DNA from: G963662905 sp963676725
Lineage (GTDB): Bacteria > Bacteroidota > Bacteroidia > Bacteroidales > WRLA01
Direction: 5' to 3'
NCBI GenBank assembly: GCA_963676725.1
Contig: OY781463.1
Span: 1,736,001-1,800,000, forward strand
DNA length: 64,000 nt
Numbering within the stretch: position 1 is the stretch's first letter; the number at the start of each line of letters is the position of its first letter. Position numbers and translations under genes: made by a program. The notes under the pieces were generated by a model. That model saw only the letters and a list, made by a program, of their open reading frames with translations, was not told the origin of the DNA and did not search any database. Below, piece by piece: positions 8,653 through 15,635 of the stretch.

Positions 8653-9396
8653 TCAATTTATACGTTTCTTTGCTGTTTCACCAATAATCACTCCGAAATT
8701 CCCTTCCATAGTCTGAAACCCTTTCTCATCAGGCAAATATGTCTTTGAAATAAATCCATCCAAGTAGAGTGCATTTTTACAGCCTAGTGATTTAAAATAG
8801 CTGGCAAAATCATAAAAATTGATTTCCTGTTTAGACATTGCGAATACGAGATTGCCGTTTGGTAGTATACCGACACCATTTCTAATGTTTAGATTTTTAG
8901 AGCCATTTATAAATTTGGAGTGAATTTTTCCATCGATAAGCAATAGAGGGCCGGATTGAGTAGCATATTTGATATTATCATTCTTGAAATCCTCCGTTTT
9001 GCATACAACACCTTCATCATTGTTTGTTATATAAAATATACCATTTGGATGCATATAAAAATTTCCATATCCGTTTTGACGAGTATTAATATCCGATAGA
9101 ATAACTCCCTCTTCAATATATAACCCTAGTGGCGAAAAATCTTCCTTATACATACCAGCATTCATTGCAAAAACTAAATCTTCCCCTTTAGTATTTATCC
9201 AATCGTTCAAGGTTTTAAAGTTCTTGAAAATTTCGCCCTTATCGTTTTTCCAATAGAGTTTTAAGTCTTGTTTCTTAAGATCAATAGTGTGGGACAGTAT
9301 GTTATTAACATCCTTACCTCCTTGAGCAAAAGCAAAAACTCCAATAATTACAGATAAAATGATTAAAGAAAATAATGTTTTTTTGTTAATTTCCAT
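8653..9396 (-). CDS. Phosphodiester glycosidase-like (NAGPA domain) exported protein
   Basis: A 247-residue exported or membrane-anchored protein of the family named after the mammalian mannose-6-phosphate uncovering enzyme (N-acetylglucosamine-1-phosphodiester alpha-N-acetylglucosaminidase). The chosen ATG (9396) gives MEINKK, then a hydrophobic anchor and VFAFAQGG. Family landmarks follow: FAMNAGMY near the start of the domain, SPLGLYIEEG, the QSGPLLLIDG strand, RNGVGILPNG and YLDGFIS near the end. Bacterial members act on polysaccharide or glycopolymer phosphodiesters. An in-frame start at 9471 would place an unlikely extension before the signal sequence. Confidence 0.85.
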   Translation of the reverse strand: MEINKKTLFSLIILSVIIGVFAFAQGGKDVNNILSHTIDLKKQDLKLYWKNDKGEIFKNFKTLNDWINTKGEDLVFAMNAGMYKEDFSPLGLYIEEGVILSDINTRQNGYGNFYMHPNGIFYITNNDEGVVCKTEDFKNDNIKYATQSGPLLLIDGKIHSKFINGSKNLNIRNGVGILPNGNLVFAMSKQEINFYDFASYFKSLGCKNALYLDGFISKTYLPDEKGFQTMEGNFGVIIGETAKKRIN

Positions 9397-9521
9397 CTTT
9401 AATTTTTTTAGCAGTCCATTAAAAAAGTAGTCTATCTGCAGAGAACACTTAAGCCCAAATAAATCTTGCAACTATTTATTTTCTATAAGAAGGCGTTTTA
9501 ACAATATTCATTAGTATTGAT

Positions 9522-9734
9522 CTAATCCATACCACCCAATAAAGCAACCAGACCCATTGCAAGGAAATGGCCGACCTTGCTCAGGATGCCCCACACAATC
9601 AGAAAACCTATTGCTCCTAAAAAACTTTCCGGGTCAATCCAATTCCAGGCTAGAACTCCTGAACCGATAGAAATAAGAATCGTAACGATCCACAAAAGAG
9701 CTGCGAAAGCTCCAACATTATCTGAATTACTCAT
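9522..9734 (-). CDS. Small two-helix membrane protein
   Basis: A 70-residue, almost entirely hydrophobic protein with two predicted helices (about residues 8-30 and 38-65) joined by WNWIDPESFLG. No family recognised. Its ATG overlaps the 3' end of the preceding gene by 8 nt, so it is co-translated with the DUF6804-like membrane protein. Role unknown. Confidence 0.65.
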   Translation of the reverse strand: MSNSDNVGAFAALLWIVTILISIGSGVLAWNWIDPESFLGAIGFLIVWGILSKVGHFLAMGLVALLGGMD

Positions 9735-10026
9735 TATTGTTTGGGTTTAGTGTTAAAAATTTAATGCCGAAAATTATAGCAGCTATAATGTCAATGGGCA
9801 TCCATATATCTTTATCTCGCAGATATATAGGGATTATAGGATTAAAAAGAATGGCAATGAATGCAAATGATATAAACCAAAAATTGATTCCATTTTCAAA
9901 TTCCTTAATTAAAACAGCTACAGCGCCAATGGTAACTGCAATTCTTAGAAAAGTATAATATCCTATTGGTAAATTCACCAATGCTAATAAAAGAAGTCCG
10001 CTGCAAATCAATAATAATGCTTTCAT
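9727..10026 (-). CDS. Small membrane protein, DUF6804-like
   Basis: Hydrophobic protein of 99 residues from the ATG at 10026; a TTG at 10098 would add 24 residues but is less likely. It has about four short membrane segments, including GYYTFLR after the first helix and FNPIIPIYLRDKDIW followed by IDLIAAIIF-like sequence, a pattern I associate with DUF6804 membrane proteins. Function unknown. It overlaps the next gene by 8 nt. Confidence 0.7.
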   Translation of the reverse strand: MKALLLICSGLLLLALVNLPIGYYTFLRIAVTIGAVAVLIKEFENGINFWFISFAFIAILFNPIIPIYLRDKDIWMPIDIIAAIIFGIKFLTLNPNNNE

Positions 10027-10207
10027 GTTTTGTTTTAGTTGTGCATAAAATCGGTCTATTTTGTCTGGAATAGCACCTCTATAAACTTTTTCGCTCAAAA
10101 ACTAAGCAGTTTGTTTGTAATTTTGTGTTCCTGAAGTCTTCTCCGATAATTTGAATTTCATTGACTAATTGTTATCTAACTTTGTATAAAACAAATATTT
10201 AACTAAT

Positions 10208-10957
10208 TTATTCCCCCAAGCACATCTCTTGCAATTCCATTATTGATCCATTAAAATCATTGCCATCTACGCGGCTTTTAATTCCGGTTACACGAACTCT
10301 TGCCGTGAACTGATGGAAAGACCAGTCAATACCATTTAAGGCTTTTTTTTCGGAAAAGGAGGAGATCCACAGGGGGTAATCGTCAATATGCCCTTTTAAA
10401 TGATGGTGGTAAAAATGCCTGCCTGTATAGACGATTGGTTTTACACCATAATGTTCTTCGGCAAGTTTCAGCCAGTTGAGCACGCCCTTTCTTATATTTG
10501 CCTTCCCTAAACTCCCAAGGCGTTCAATATCCAGTATTGGTGGCAAATCGCCTTTTTTTAAATGAACATGTTTTTTGTAATTTTCGAATTGCTGGCTTGA
10601 ATTTTCATTTGGACGGTAATAATGATAAGCTCCACAGACCAGGTTTATTGATTTCGCTTTTTTCCAGTTACGCCTAAATTGTTTGTCCTTGCCATCGATT
10701 CCCATTGTAGATCGGATACATACAAACTGAATAGGATGATGAGACGTTTTTACTTTATCCCAGTTTATTTTACCTTGATAGTGCGATACATCAATTCCGA
10801 AAGTATGATTGTAATGACTTGAGATCAATGGATTTTTTGTCTCTGAAAAGTGATGATAAATGGTGAGCCCGGCCATACCAATCAGTATCCCTATGAAAAT
10901 GAAGAGAACAGTGGTAATTATGGTGCCTTTTTTATTATTGCTTTTCATTGTGCCCAT
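10208..10957 (-). CDS. GH25 lysozyme (N,O-diacetylmuramidase type), membrane-anchored
   Basis: Glycoside hydrolase family 25 enzyme that cleaves peptidoglycan between N-acetylmuramic acid and N-acetylglucosamine. Of 249 residues, 13-35 form a transmembrane anchor or uncleaved signal. The catalytic domain follows from about residue 50: FGIDVSHYQGKINWDKV (Asp56), CGAYHYYRP near 108-115, and LPPILDIE with the catalytic Asp143/Glu145. VYTGRHFYHHHL and PLWISSF are also family-like. An ATG three codons downstream (10948) is an alternative start. It may remodel the cell's own wall or attack other cells; the context of other exported proteins does not decide this. Confidence 0.92.
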   Translation of the reverse strand: MGTMKSNNKKGTIITTVLFIFIGILIGMAGLTIYHHFSETKNPLISSHYNHTFGIDVSHYQGKINWDKVKTSHHPIQFVCIRSTMGIDGKDKQFRRNWKKAKSINLVCGAYHYYRPNENSSQQFENYKKHVHLKKGDLPPILDIERLGSLGKANIRKGVLNWLKLAEEHYGVKPIVYTGRHFYHHHLKGHIDDYPLWISSFSEKKALNGIDWSFHQFTARVRVTGIKSRVDGNDFNGSIMELQEMCLGE

Positions 10958-11206
10958 TTTGGTTAATCGAACAATTGAGTGAATTTAAAATTTAAGTATA
11001 AACGCAACTAAAAATCTATTTTTCTGATGTCTCTGGCAAAGTTTAGGTTGATATGGCTATTTCGCTCAGGCCATTCCAATGATTTCGGTTAAATGCTTTG
11101 AAAGATGCTACAACAGCACAAAAAATTGAATTTTTGTTTCATTGAGAATTATAATAAAAATTAACCATAATCAATGTCATTTATTTTTGCTAGGAATAGA
11201 AGATAG

Positions 11207-12055
11207 TTAAAACACCCAAAATGATTTTCCACCCCAAATTCGCTCTTTCCGATTTATACCAACATTATGAATATATAGTATTCTTATTCTCCATGTTTTA
11301 AAAGACCTTCCATTCCTTTGATTAAGAATGCAGTATTCCCACCATTGATTGTCAGAGCGCCACCATTCTGTAGTTGTATATCTTTTTTTTAATGCCCAAC
11401 CAGTGATTCTGTCACCATTGTACTTAACACAACTTCTGATATTAGCCGGTGCCAAATTCAAGTTTTTTATTTTTCCTAAGGAGACTCTGGAACGAATAAT
11501 AACAGAATCTTTCCCTGAACCAGCATAATGCTGTGCTACTTTTTTATTCATGGTGAAATAAATACCACTACCTGCAAAATTTCCATCTCCAACTTGCCAT
11601 TCGCCTGGCTTTGATATATTGATTGAGGCATCTCTGCGTGTGCCATGATACATGGTAACAGCAGGTACAACTGTATCCACGACGACAAATATTATTCCTT
11701 CAATAAATTGGATAAGACCAATCCAGATATATTTTATAAACCTGAAAGGAAGACCAAAAAACCAATAGAATGCATATTTGAAACCGTGATAATAACGCAT
11801 ACCATTTACTTTTGGATTAAAGATTTCGCTCAAATGATCGTAAAAGCACCAAAGGCTATATATTATGATATTGTAGTAAATTGCATTGATTAAACGAAGT
11901 GGTGTTAATGCAAGCCATAAACTTAATTGTATTAACCACGAGACCCACCCAAAATATTTATTTAAAAACAGATAGAATTTATTCGGGTGTTTTAGTAATG
12001 GACGCCACGGTTTCTGCAGAAAAAACTGAATTTTATTTAACAAATTAAAGACCAT
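11207..12055 (-). CDS. Membrane protein with C-terminal ADP-ribosyltransferase-like domain
   Basis: A 282-residue protein. The first ~130 residues contain about three or four hydrophobic helices (around 38-70, 94-100 and 108-132) without a cleavable signal. The rest looks like a PARP/ART fold: TMYHGTRRD (His137), GNFAGSGIYFT (Tyr166), VAQHYAG, and WWEYCILN with Glu240 in the place of the third H-Y-E residue. This is my reading of the motif spacing, not a database match. ART domains transfer ADP-ribose from NAD+ to proteins or nucleic acids and many are toxins. An 80-residue beta-rich protein is encoded 18 bp upstream and could be its partner. Confidence 0.7.
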   Translation of the reverse strand: MVFNLLNKIQFFLQKPWRPLLKHPNKFYLFLNKYFGWVSWLIQLSLWLALTPLRLINAIYYNIIIYSLWCFYDHLSEIFNPKVNGMRYYHGFKYAFYWFFGLPFRFIKYIWIGLIQFIEGIIFVVVDTVVPAVTMYHGTRRDASINISKPGEWQVGDGNFAGSGIYFTMNKKVAQHYAGSGKDSVIIRSRVSLGKIKNLNLAPANIRSCVKYNGDRITGWALKKRYTTTEWWRSDNQWWEYCILNQRNGRSFKTWRIRILYIHNVGINRKERIWGGKSFWVF

Positions 12056-12073
12056 GTTATACTAATTATCAAA

Positions 12074-12310
12074 TTAAATAAAGACAACTGATTCTCCTGG
12101 AGCATTTATAGTACCCACTTTGTGCCCTTTTACATAAATAGTTGCTTTGCCTCTGCTCTGATGCTCAATAATCGCTTTACCTTCTGTATCTGTATAGACA
12201 GCTCTAGTCATACCTCCCAAAAAACCATTGAAGCCCAAAACGACTTTAACACTTTTTGCGATACTACCACTTTTATACTGTACATAAATCTTTGATCTGT
12301 AGACTGCCAT
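12074..12310 (-). CDS. Small beta-rich hypothetical protein, partner of ART-like gene
   Basis: A 78-residue protein from the ATG at 12310. It has alternating hydrophobic and polar residues, TDTEGKAIIEH and GKATIYVKGHKVGTI, reminiscent of a small beta-sandwich, and no signal peptide or membrane helix. It lies 18 bp before the ART-like gene, so the two probably form an operon. It might be a delivery or immunity factor, but nothing in the sequence proves this. Its first codons are repeated as a fragment at 13691-13741. Confidence 0.65.
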   Translation of the reverse strand: MAVYRSKIYVQYKSGSIAKSVKVVLGFNGFLGGMTRAVYTDTEGKAIIEHQSRGKATIYVKGHKVGTINAPGESVVFI

Positions 12311-12617
12311 AAGCAACTGTATTTATTTTTTATGTGATTAAAATTTTAACAGACTTCATAAGCCTATATTTATAATTAACTATTCTTTTTTTGTCCCCTT
12401 ATTAAATGTACACACAGTCTATAAATATAGTCGACTTATTACATAAACTTGCAGGCCATTCGTAGTCCTATTTACTATCCACCACCATTCAATTTACTTG
12501 TTTTAAAGAGCAAGCAAGTTTTTCAATCTCTATACTTACCCGCATTTTTCATGTTAGTCTTTTTTAGGACCGGGATAATAGTCGGTTAACAGTATAAACC
12601 CATACTTCCTTTTTTGT
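12311..12617. other. Intergenic stretch without visible gene
   Basis: AT-rich and without an open frame of note. Presumably holds the promoter of the 12310-11207 gene pair. Confidence 0.4.
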
Positions 12618-13418
12618 TTAGGGTGCCACAAGGCGGAAGCCTATAAATTCCGTACAGGTGCTTGGCTTGATGGCTCCGCGGTTTGCACTTCTGCAAAACG
12701 ACGCAATGCTGCCCCAGTTACCACCACGGAGCAAAGGCATAGAGTATGCCGACGAGTATTTAGGGTTAGGATCGGTCTGTGCTGATGTAGTATAAGCGCC
12801 ATAGCGATCGCTGCACCACTCCATTACATTACCATGCATATCATACAATCCCCATTTGTTAGACGCAAAACTGCCCACAGGCAAGGTTTTTTGTCTATTT
12901 TTACCTTTGGCATTGCTGTTATATGGACCGTAACCATTATAATTAGCTTGTTTGGTGTTAAGATTATTACCAGTATTATATGGCGTTGTTGTGCCAGCAC
13001 GGCATGCATATTCCCACTCGGCTTCAGTGGGCAGATGACAAGCTAACCACTCGGCAAAGGCGGTTGCATCGTACCAACTTACATTTAGTACCGGTCGATT
13101 ACCGCGACCCCACCCTTCATCAGATGGTTTACTTCTGCCAGTGGCCTTGCAAAATGCATCGTACTGCTCAAAGGTAACTTCATTTTTGCTCATCTTAAAT
13201 GCACTTAGAGTTACCTGATGCTGTATTTCATCGCTAAATCTGTCAACTTCATTAGTGGAGCTACCCATAGTAAAGGTGCCGGCAGGGATGTTAACAAATT
13301 CAATGTCAACCCCTCCTTTACTTACAATTAATGTGTTATTAGTATTACAGGCAGATAATAATACTGCAAAAATTATAACAAATAAAACTCTTGTTTTCAA
13401 ATCATCTATAATCATCAT
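12618..13418 (-). CDS. FGE/SUMF1-like (formylglycine-generating enzyme fold) lipoprotein
   Basis: Lipoprotein of 266 residues (lipobox LLSAC, Cys24) with a sulfatase-modifying-factor fold: VNIPAGTFTMGS at about 43-54, NRPVLNVSWYDATAFAEW, LPTEAEWEYACRAG, GLYDMHGNVMEWCSD and LLRGGNWGS, ending GFRLVAP. True formylglycine-generating enzymes have two active-site cysteines in the segment after RGG; here the first is replaced (GNWGS) and only FCRSANR keeps a cysteine, so copper-dependent oxidation of sulfatases is unlikely. The usual stretch before LPTEAEWE is shortened by several residues. In Bacteroidota such domains often serve as binding or structural modules. No sulfatase gene is in the window. 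Confidence 0.9.
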   Translation of the reverse strand: MMIIDDLKTRVLFVIIFAVLLSACNTNNTLIVSKGGVDIEFVNIPAGTFTMGSSTNEVDRFSDEIQHQVTLSAFKMSKNEVTFEQYDAFCKATGRSKPSDEGWGRGNRPVLNVSWYDATAFAEWLACHLPTEAEWEYACRAGTTTPYNTGNNLNTKQANYNGYGPYNSNAKGKNRQKTLPVGSFASNKWGLYDMHGNVMEWCSDRYGAYTTSAQTDPNPKYSSAYSMPLLRGGNWGSIASFCRSANRGAIKPSTCTEFIGFRLVAP

Positions 13419-13510
13419 ATAAATTTAATTTTGTGCGTACTCCACCATGAATTTTCAGCTTAGTCCTATTAGTACTTGATATAAACAGAATTCGTCATTA
13501 TAGACACACG

Positions 13511-13663
13511 CTAATTATAAAACCAATTCATTATTTTTCCAATAAAAAAGACTATTACTCCAATAACAAATACTACTCCACTTGCTGCAAACAAACCAAT
13601 AATTGCGATTATTACTCCAATTATCATGGCTGGTTTACCTTTCATCATATTTTCGATTAACAT
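13511..13663 (-). CDS. Very small membrane protein, 50 residues
   Basis: An open frame from ATG 13663 to TAG 13511 encodes a 50-residue protein: MLIENMMKGKPAM, then two short helices rich in Ile, Val and Gly (about residues 13-45), ending KIMNWFYN. Internal ATGs at codons 6 and 7 are possible starts. The hydrophobic pattern with no stop and the AT-rich surroundings suggest a real small membrane protein. No family recognised. It lies between the ABC permease (downstream end of the big operon, 147 bp) and the FGE-like lipoprotein. Confidence 0.45.
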   Translation of the reverse strand: MLIENMMKGKPAMIIGVIIAIIGLFAASGVVFVIGVIVFFIGKIMNWFYN

Positions 13664-13690
13664 ATAATATATATTTAAGTTATTAAATTC

Positions 13691-13741
13691 CTATTGAGTC
13701 TTTAATTCTTGCACATAAATCTTTGATCTGTAGACTGATAT
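13691..13741 (-). pseudogene. Fragment of the 12074-12310 gene
   Basis: Twenty-five bases (13713-13737) are identical to 12282-12306 and in the same frame read SVYRSKIYVQ, the N terminus of the small beta-rich protein. The ATG is lost (ATA) and a TAG follows after 16 codons. This is a remnant of a second copy of that gene, left by a duplication or deletion. Confidence 0.6.
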
Positions 13742-13810
13742 AAGTTTATTTCAAATTATTAATGATTAGCAAAAATACTTGTCTCAAATTAAAAAAAAAT
13801 ATGAGACCCT

Positions 13811-15004
13811 TTAACGAGTAAGAACGAGCTTTTTTATATGGCTAATTATCTTGTAATTAGAAAAAAGTATCAGGATAAGTGACAAGCCAAATCCAATGAA
13901 AAGAACTTTGCTGTCAGTTACTTCAAAACTGAAAAATTTATTCAAATTGATCAAATAAAGATTTCTAATTAGATGACTCACTATGAGAGCTAAAATAATT
14001 GATATGAAAGTAATTGAACTGAGTAAAATCTGATAGAACAGTGCTATTTTCCTATAGCCATATCCTATATCATATAGGTTTAAAATTAGTTCTTTATTTT
14101 TCTCAATTATAAAGTTAAAGCTCAATATGATAAAGGAAATAGAAAGGAGAATAATAATAATAGCAATAGAATAAATAAACGCCAATGCTGCTTCAAAAAG
14201 GAAGACAAGCTTGCTCAAATCAAGTTTTTCTTTATTAATGGAATAATTTTTTTTATTAAAATACTCAAGCAAACTTTCATCTGAAGGGTCATTAAATTCT
14301 ATGAGAACCCTATTCACTTTACTCTTGGCTCCGTTTCCATATTCATCATTGGCCCATGAAAGAAATTTTTCGGGAACTAATATTGAATTTATCTTCGTAG
14401 AAAAACCCACTATTTTACTTTTATAATAATTTGATTTATTGTTCCCTGAAATATAAATATTGAATACCCATTGCGAAACAGTGTTTTCAGACAATACTGG
14501 CAATCCTTGACTTTCTGCAAATCCAAAATTATATAGATTCAAATAGTCCTTTGGAATGATTATAGGGATTAGCTTGGATGTTGAATCCCACTTCCAATCT
14601 TCACTTTTGACATCAAGATATTTATCAGGAATACTCTCAAAAAACAAATCAGTTGTTAAGACAGGAATGTTTTTGTGCGTTTGGTCCGATGTTTTTGCCA
14701 ATATTTTAAAAGTTGCCGCTTTGACTTTAGCAATTTCTTTTATAAACGTCTGTTTTTTTAAGTCATTGAGTTCATTTTCAGTGAAATAAATCCGCGATTT
14801 TTCCAATGATTTAAAAACAGAGATTCTTTTGCTAATGATAGCAAATGAATTGTCAAAACTATCTGTTTCTTGATATAACAATGTTTTTGTGTCAAGAAAT
14901 AGTTGGGCGGTTGTAATTAGGATCAGAGTGCCGATAAATAATGTTAGCGCATAGCCAATTAGCTGAGCGGGTACAATAGTAGTTCGTTGCAATTTTAATA
15001 GCAT
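13811..15004 (-). CDS. ABC transporter permease, FtsX/MacB-like
   Basis: A 397-residue membrane protein with the FtsX-like topology: one N-terminal helix (about residues 14-37), a large periplasmic domain of about 220 residues, then three helices near the C terminus (about 265-295, 318-345 and 360-385). It starts at ATG 15004, 2 nt after the stop of the ATPase gene; a TTG at 15010 would overlap it instead. Such permeases of the MacB/LolE/FtsX group do not usually transport small solutes: they extract lipoproteins, export peptides or regulate wall hydrolases. As the last gene of the 14-gene operon it could handle one of the operon's lipoproteins. Confidence 0.85.
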   Translation of the reverse strand: MLLKLQRTTIVPAQLIGYALTLFIGTLILITTAQLFLDTKTLLYQETDSFDNSFAIISKRISVFKSLEKSRIYFTENELNDLKKQTFIKEIAKVKAATFKILAKTSDQTHKNIPVLTTDLFFESIPDKYLDVKSEDWKWDSTSKLIPIIIPKDYLNLYNFGFAESQGLPVLSENTVSQWVFNIYISGNNKSNYYKSKIVGFSTKINSILVPEKFLSWANDEYGNGAKSKVNRVLIEFNDPSDESLLEYFNKKNYSINKEKLDLSKLVFLFEAALAFIYSIAIIIILLSISFIILSFNFIIEKNKELILNLYDIGYGYRKIALFYQILLSSITFISIILALIVSHLIRNLYLINLNKFFSFEVTDSKVLFIGFGLSLILILFSNYKIISHIKKLVLTR

Positions 15005-15006
15005 GC

Positions 15007-15633
15007 TCAAATATTTAGGATTAAATCATAATCAAAGGAGTATTTATTGCCCAATGACGTAAGTATAAGACCAGCGCTATTTTTGCTTAATTCAGTATCA
15101 ATAACATCTGATAAAAGTTCAATATTTTCAGGATCTAAATGACTAAAGGGCTCATCTAATAATAAAAAGTCGAACGGTTGGCATAAAGCTCTAATTACAG
15201 CAACTCTTTGTTTTTGACCTAATGATAATTCTTGAACGATTGAATTTTTTTTATTGAGTAATGATACTTTTTTAAGTAAGTTTTCAATTTCCCCAACAGA
15301 TTTATTGTTGGTTAGAATATTTTTGATTTGGATGTTTTCGAAAACACTGAGGCTGGGAAATAACTTCAAATCCTGAAATACATAACTAATCTTAGTTTTC
15401 CGGAGATCAAATACACTATAATAGTCAGTATCATAATGAATTTCGCCATCAAAACACTTATTACTGCCATAGATAAAATTTAGAATAGAGGTTTTACCAT
15501 GTCCCGACCCTGCAGAAATAAGGTAATTTTTCCCTTTTGCAAAAACAATATTGTCTTTTAAGTATATGTCAGAAGCTGAAACCTCAGCCTCTGACATATA
15601 AGTAGGTTTTATTTGATTCAATACAATGTTCAT
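15007..15633 (-). CDS. ABC transporter ATP-binding protein, LolD/MacB/FtsE-like
   Basis: Cytosolic ATPase of 208 residues. Walker A is SAGSGHGKTSIL at about 40-51 (the usual GxxGxGK(S/T) pattern), Q-loop YVFQDLKLFPS, signature LSLGQKQRVAV, Walker B FDFLLLDEPFSHLDP. The short length and the LFPSLSVFENI stretch fit the MacB/LolD/FtsE class that works with FtsX-type permeases, and the permease gene follows directly. It begins 2 nt after the stop of the DUF4836-like lipoprotein gene, indicating co-transcription with the whole upstream operon. Confidence 0.93.
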   Translation of the reverse strand: MNIVLNQIKPTYMSEAEVSASDIYLKDNIVFAKGKNYLISAGSGHGKTSILNFIYGSNKCFDGEIHYDTDYYSVFDLRKTKISYVFQDLKLFPSLSVFENIQIKNILTNNKSVGEIENLLKKVSLLNKKNSIVQELSLGQKQRVAVIRALCQPFDFLLLDEPFSHLDPENIELLSDVIDTELSKNSAGLILTSLGNKYSFDYDLILNI

Positions 15634-15635
15634 GT

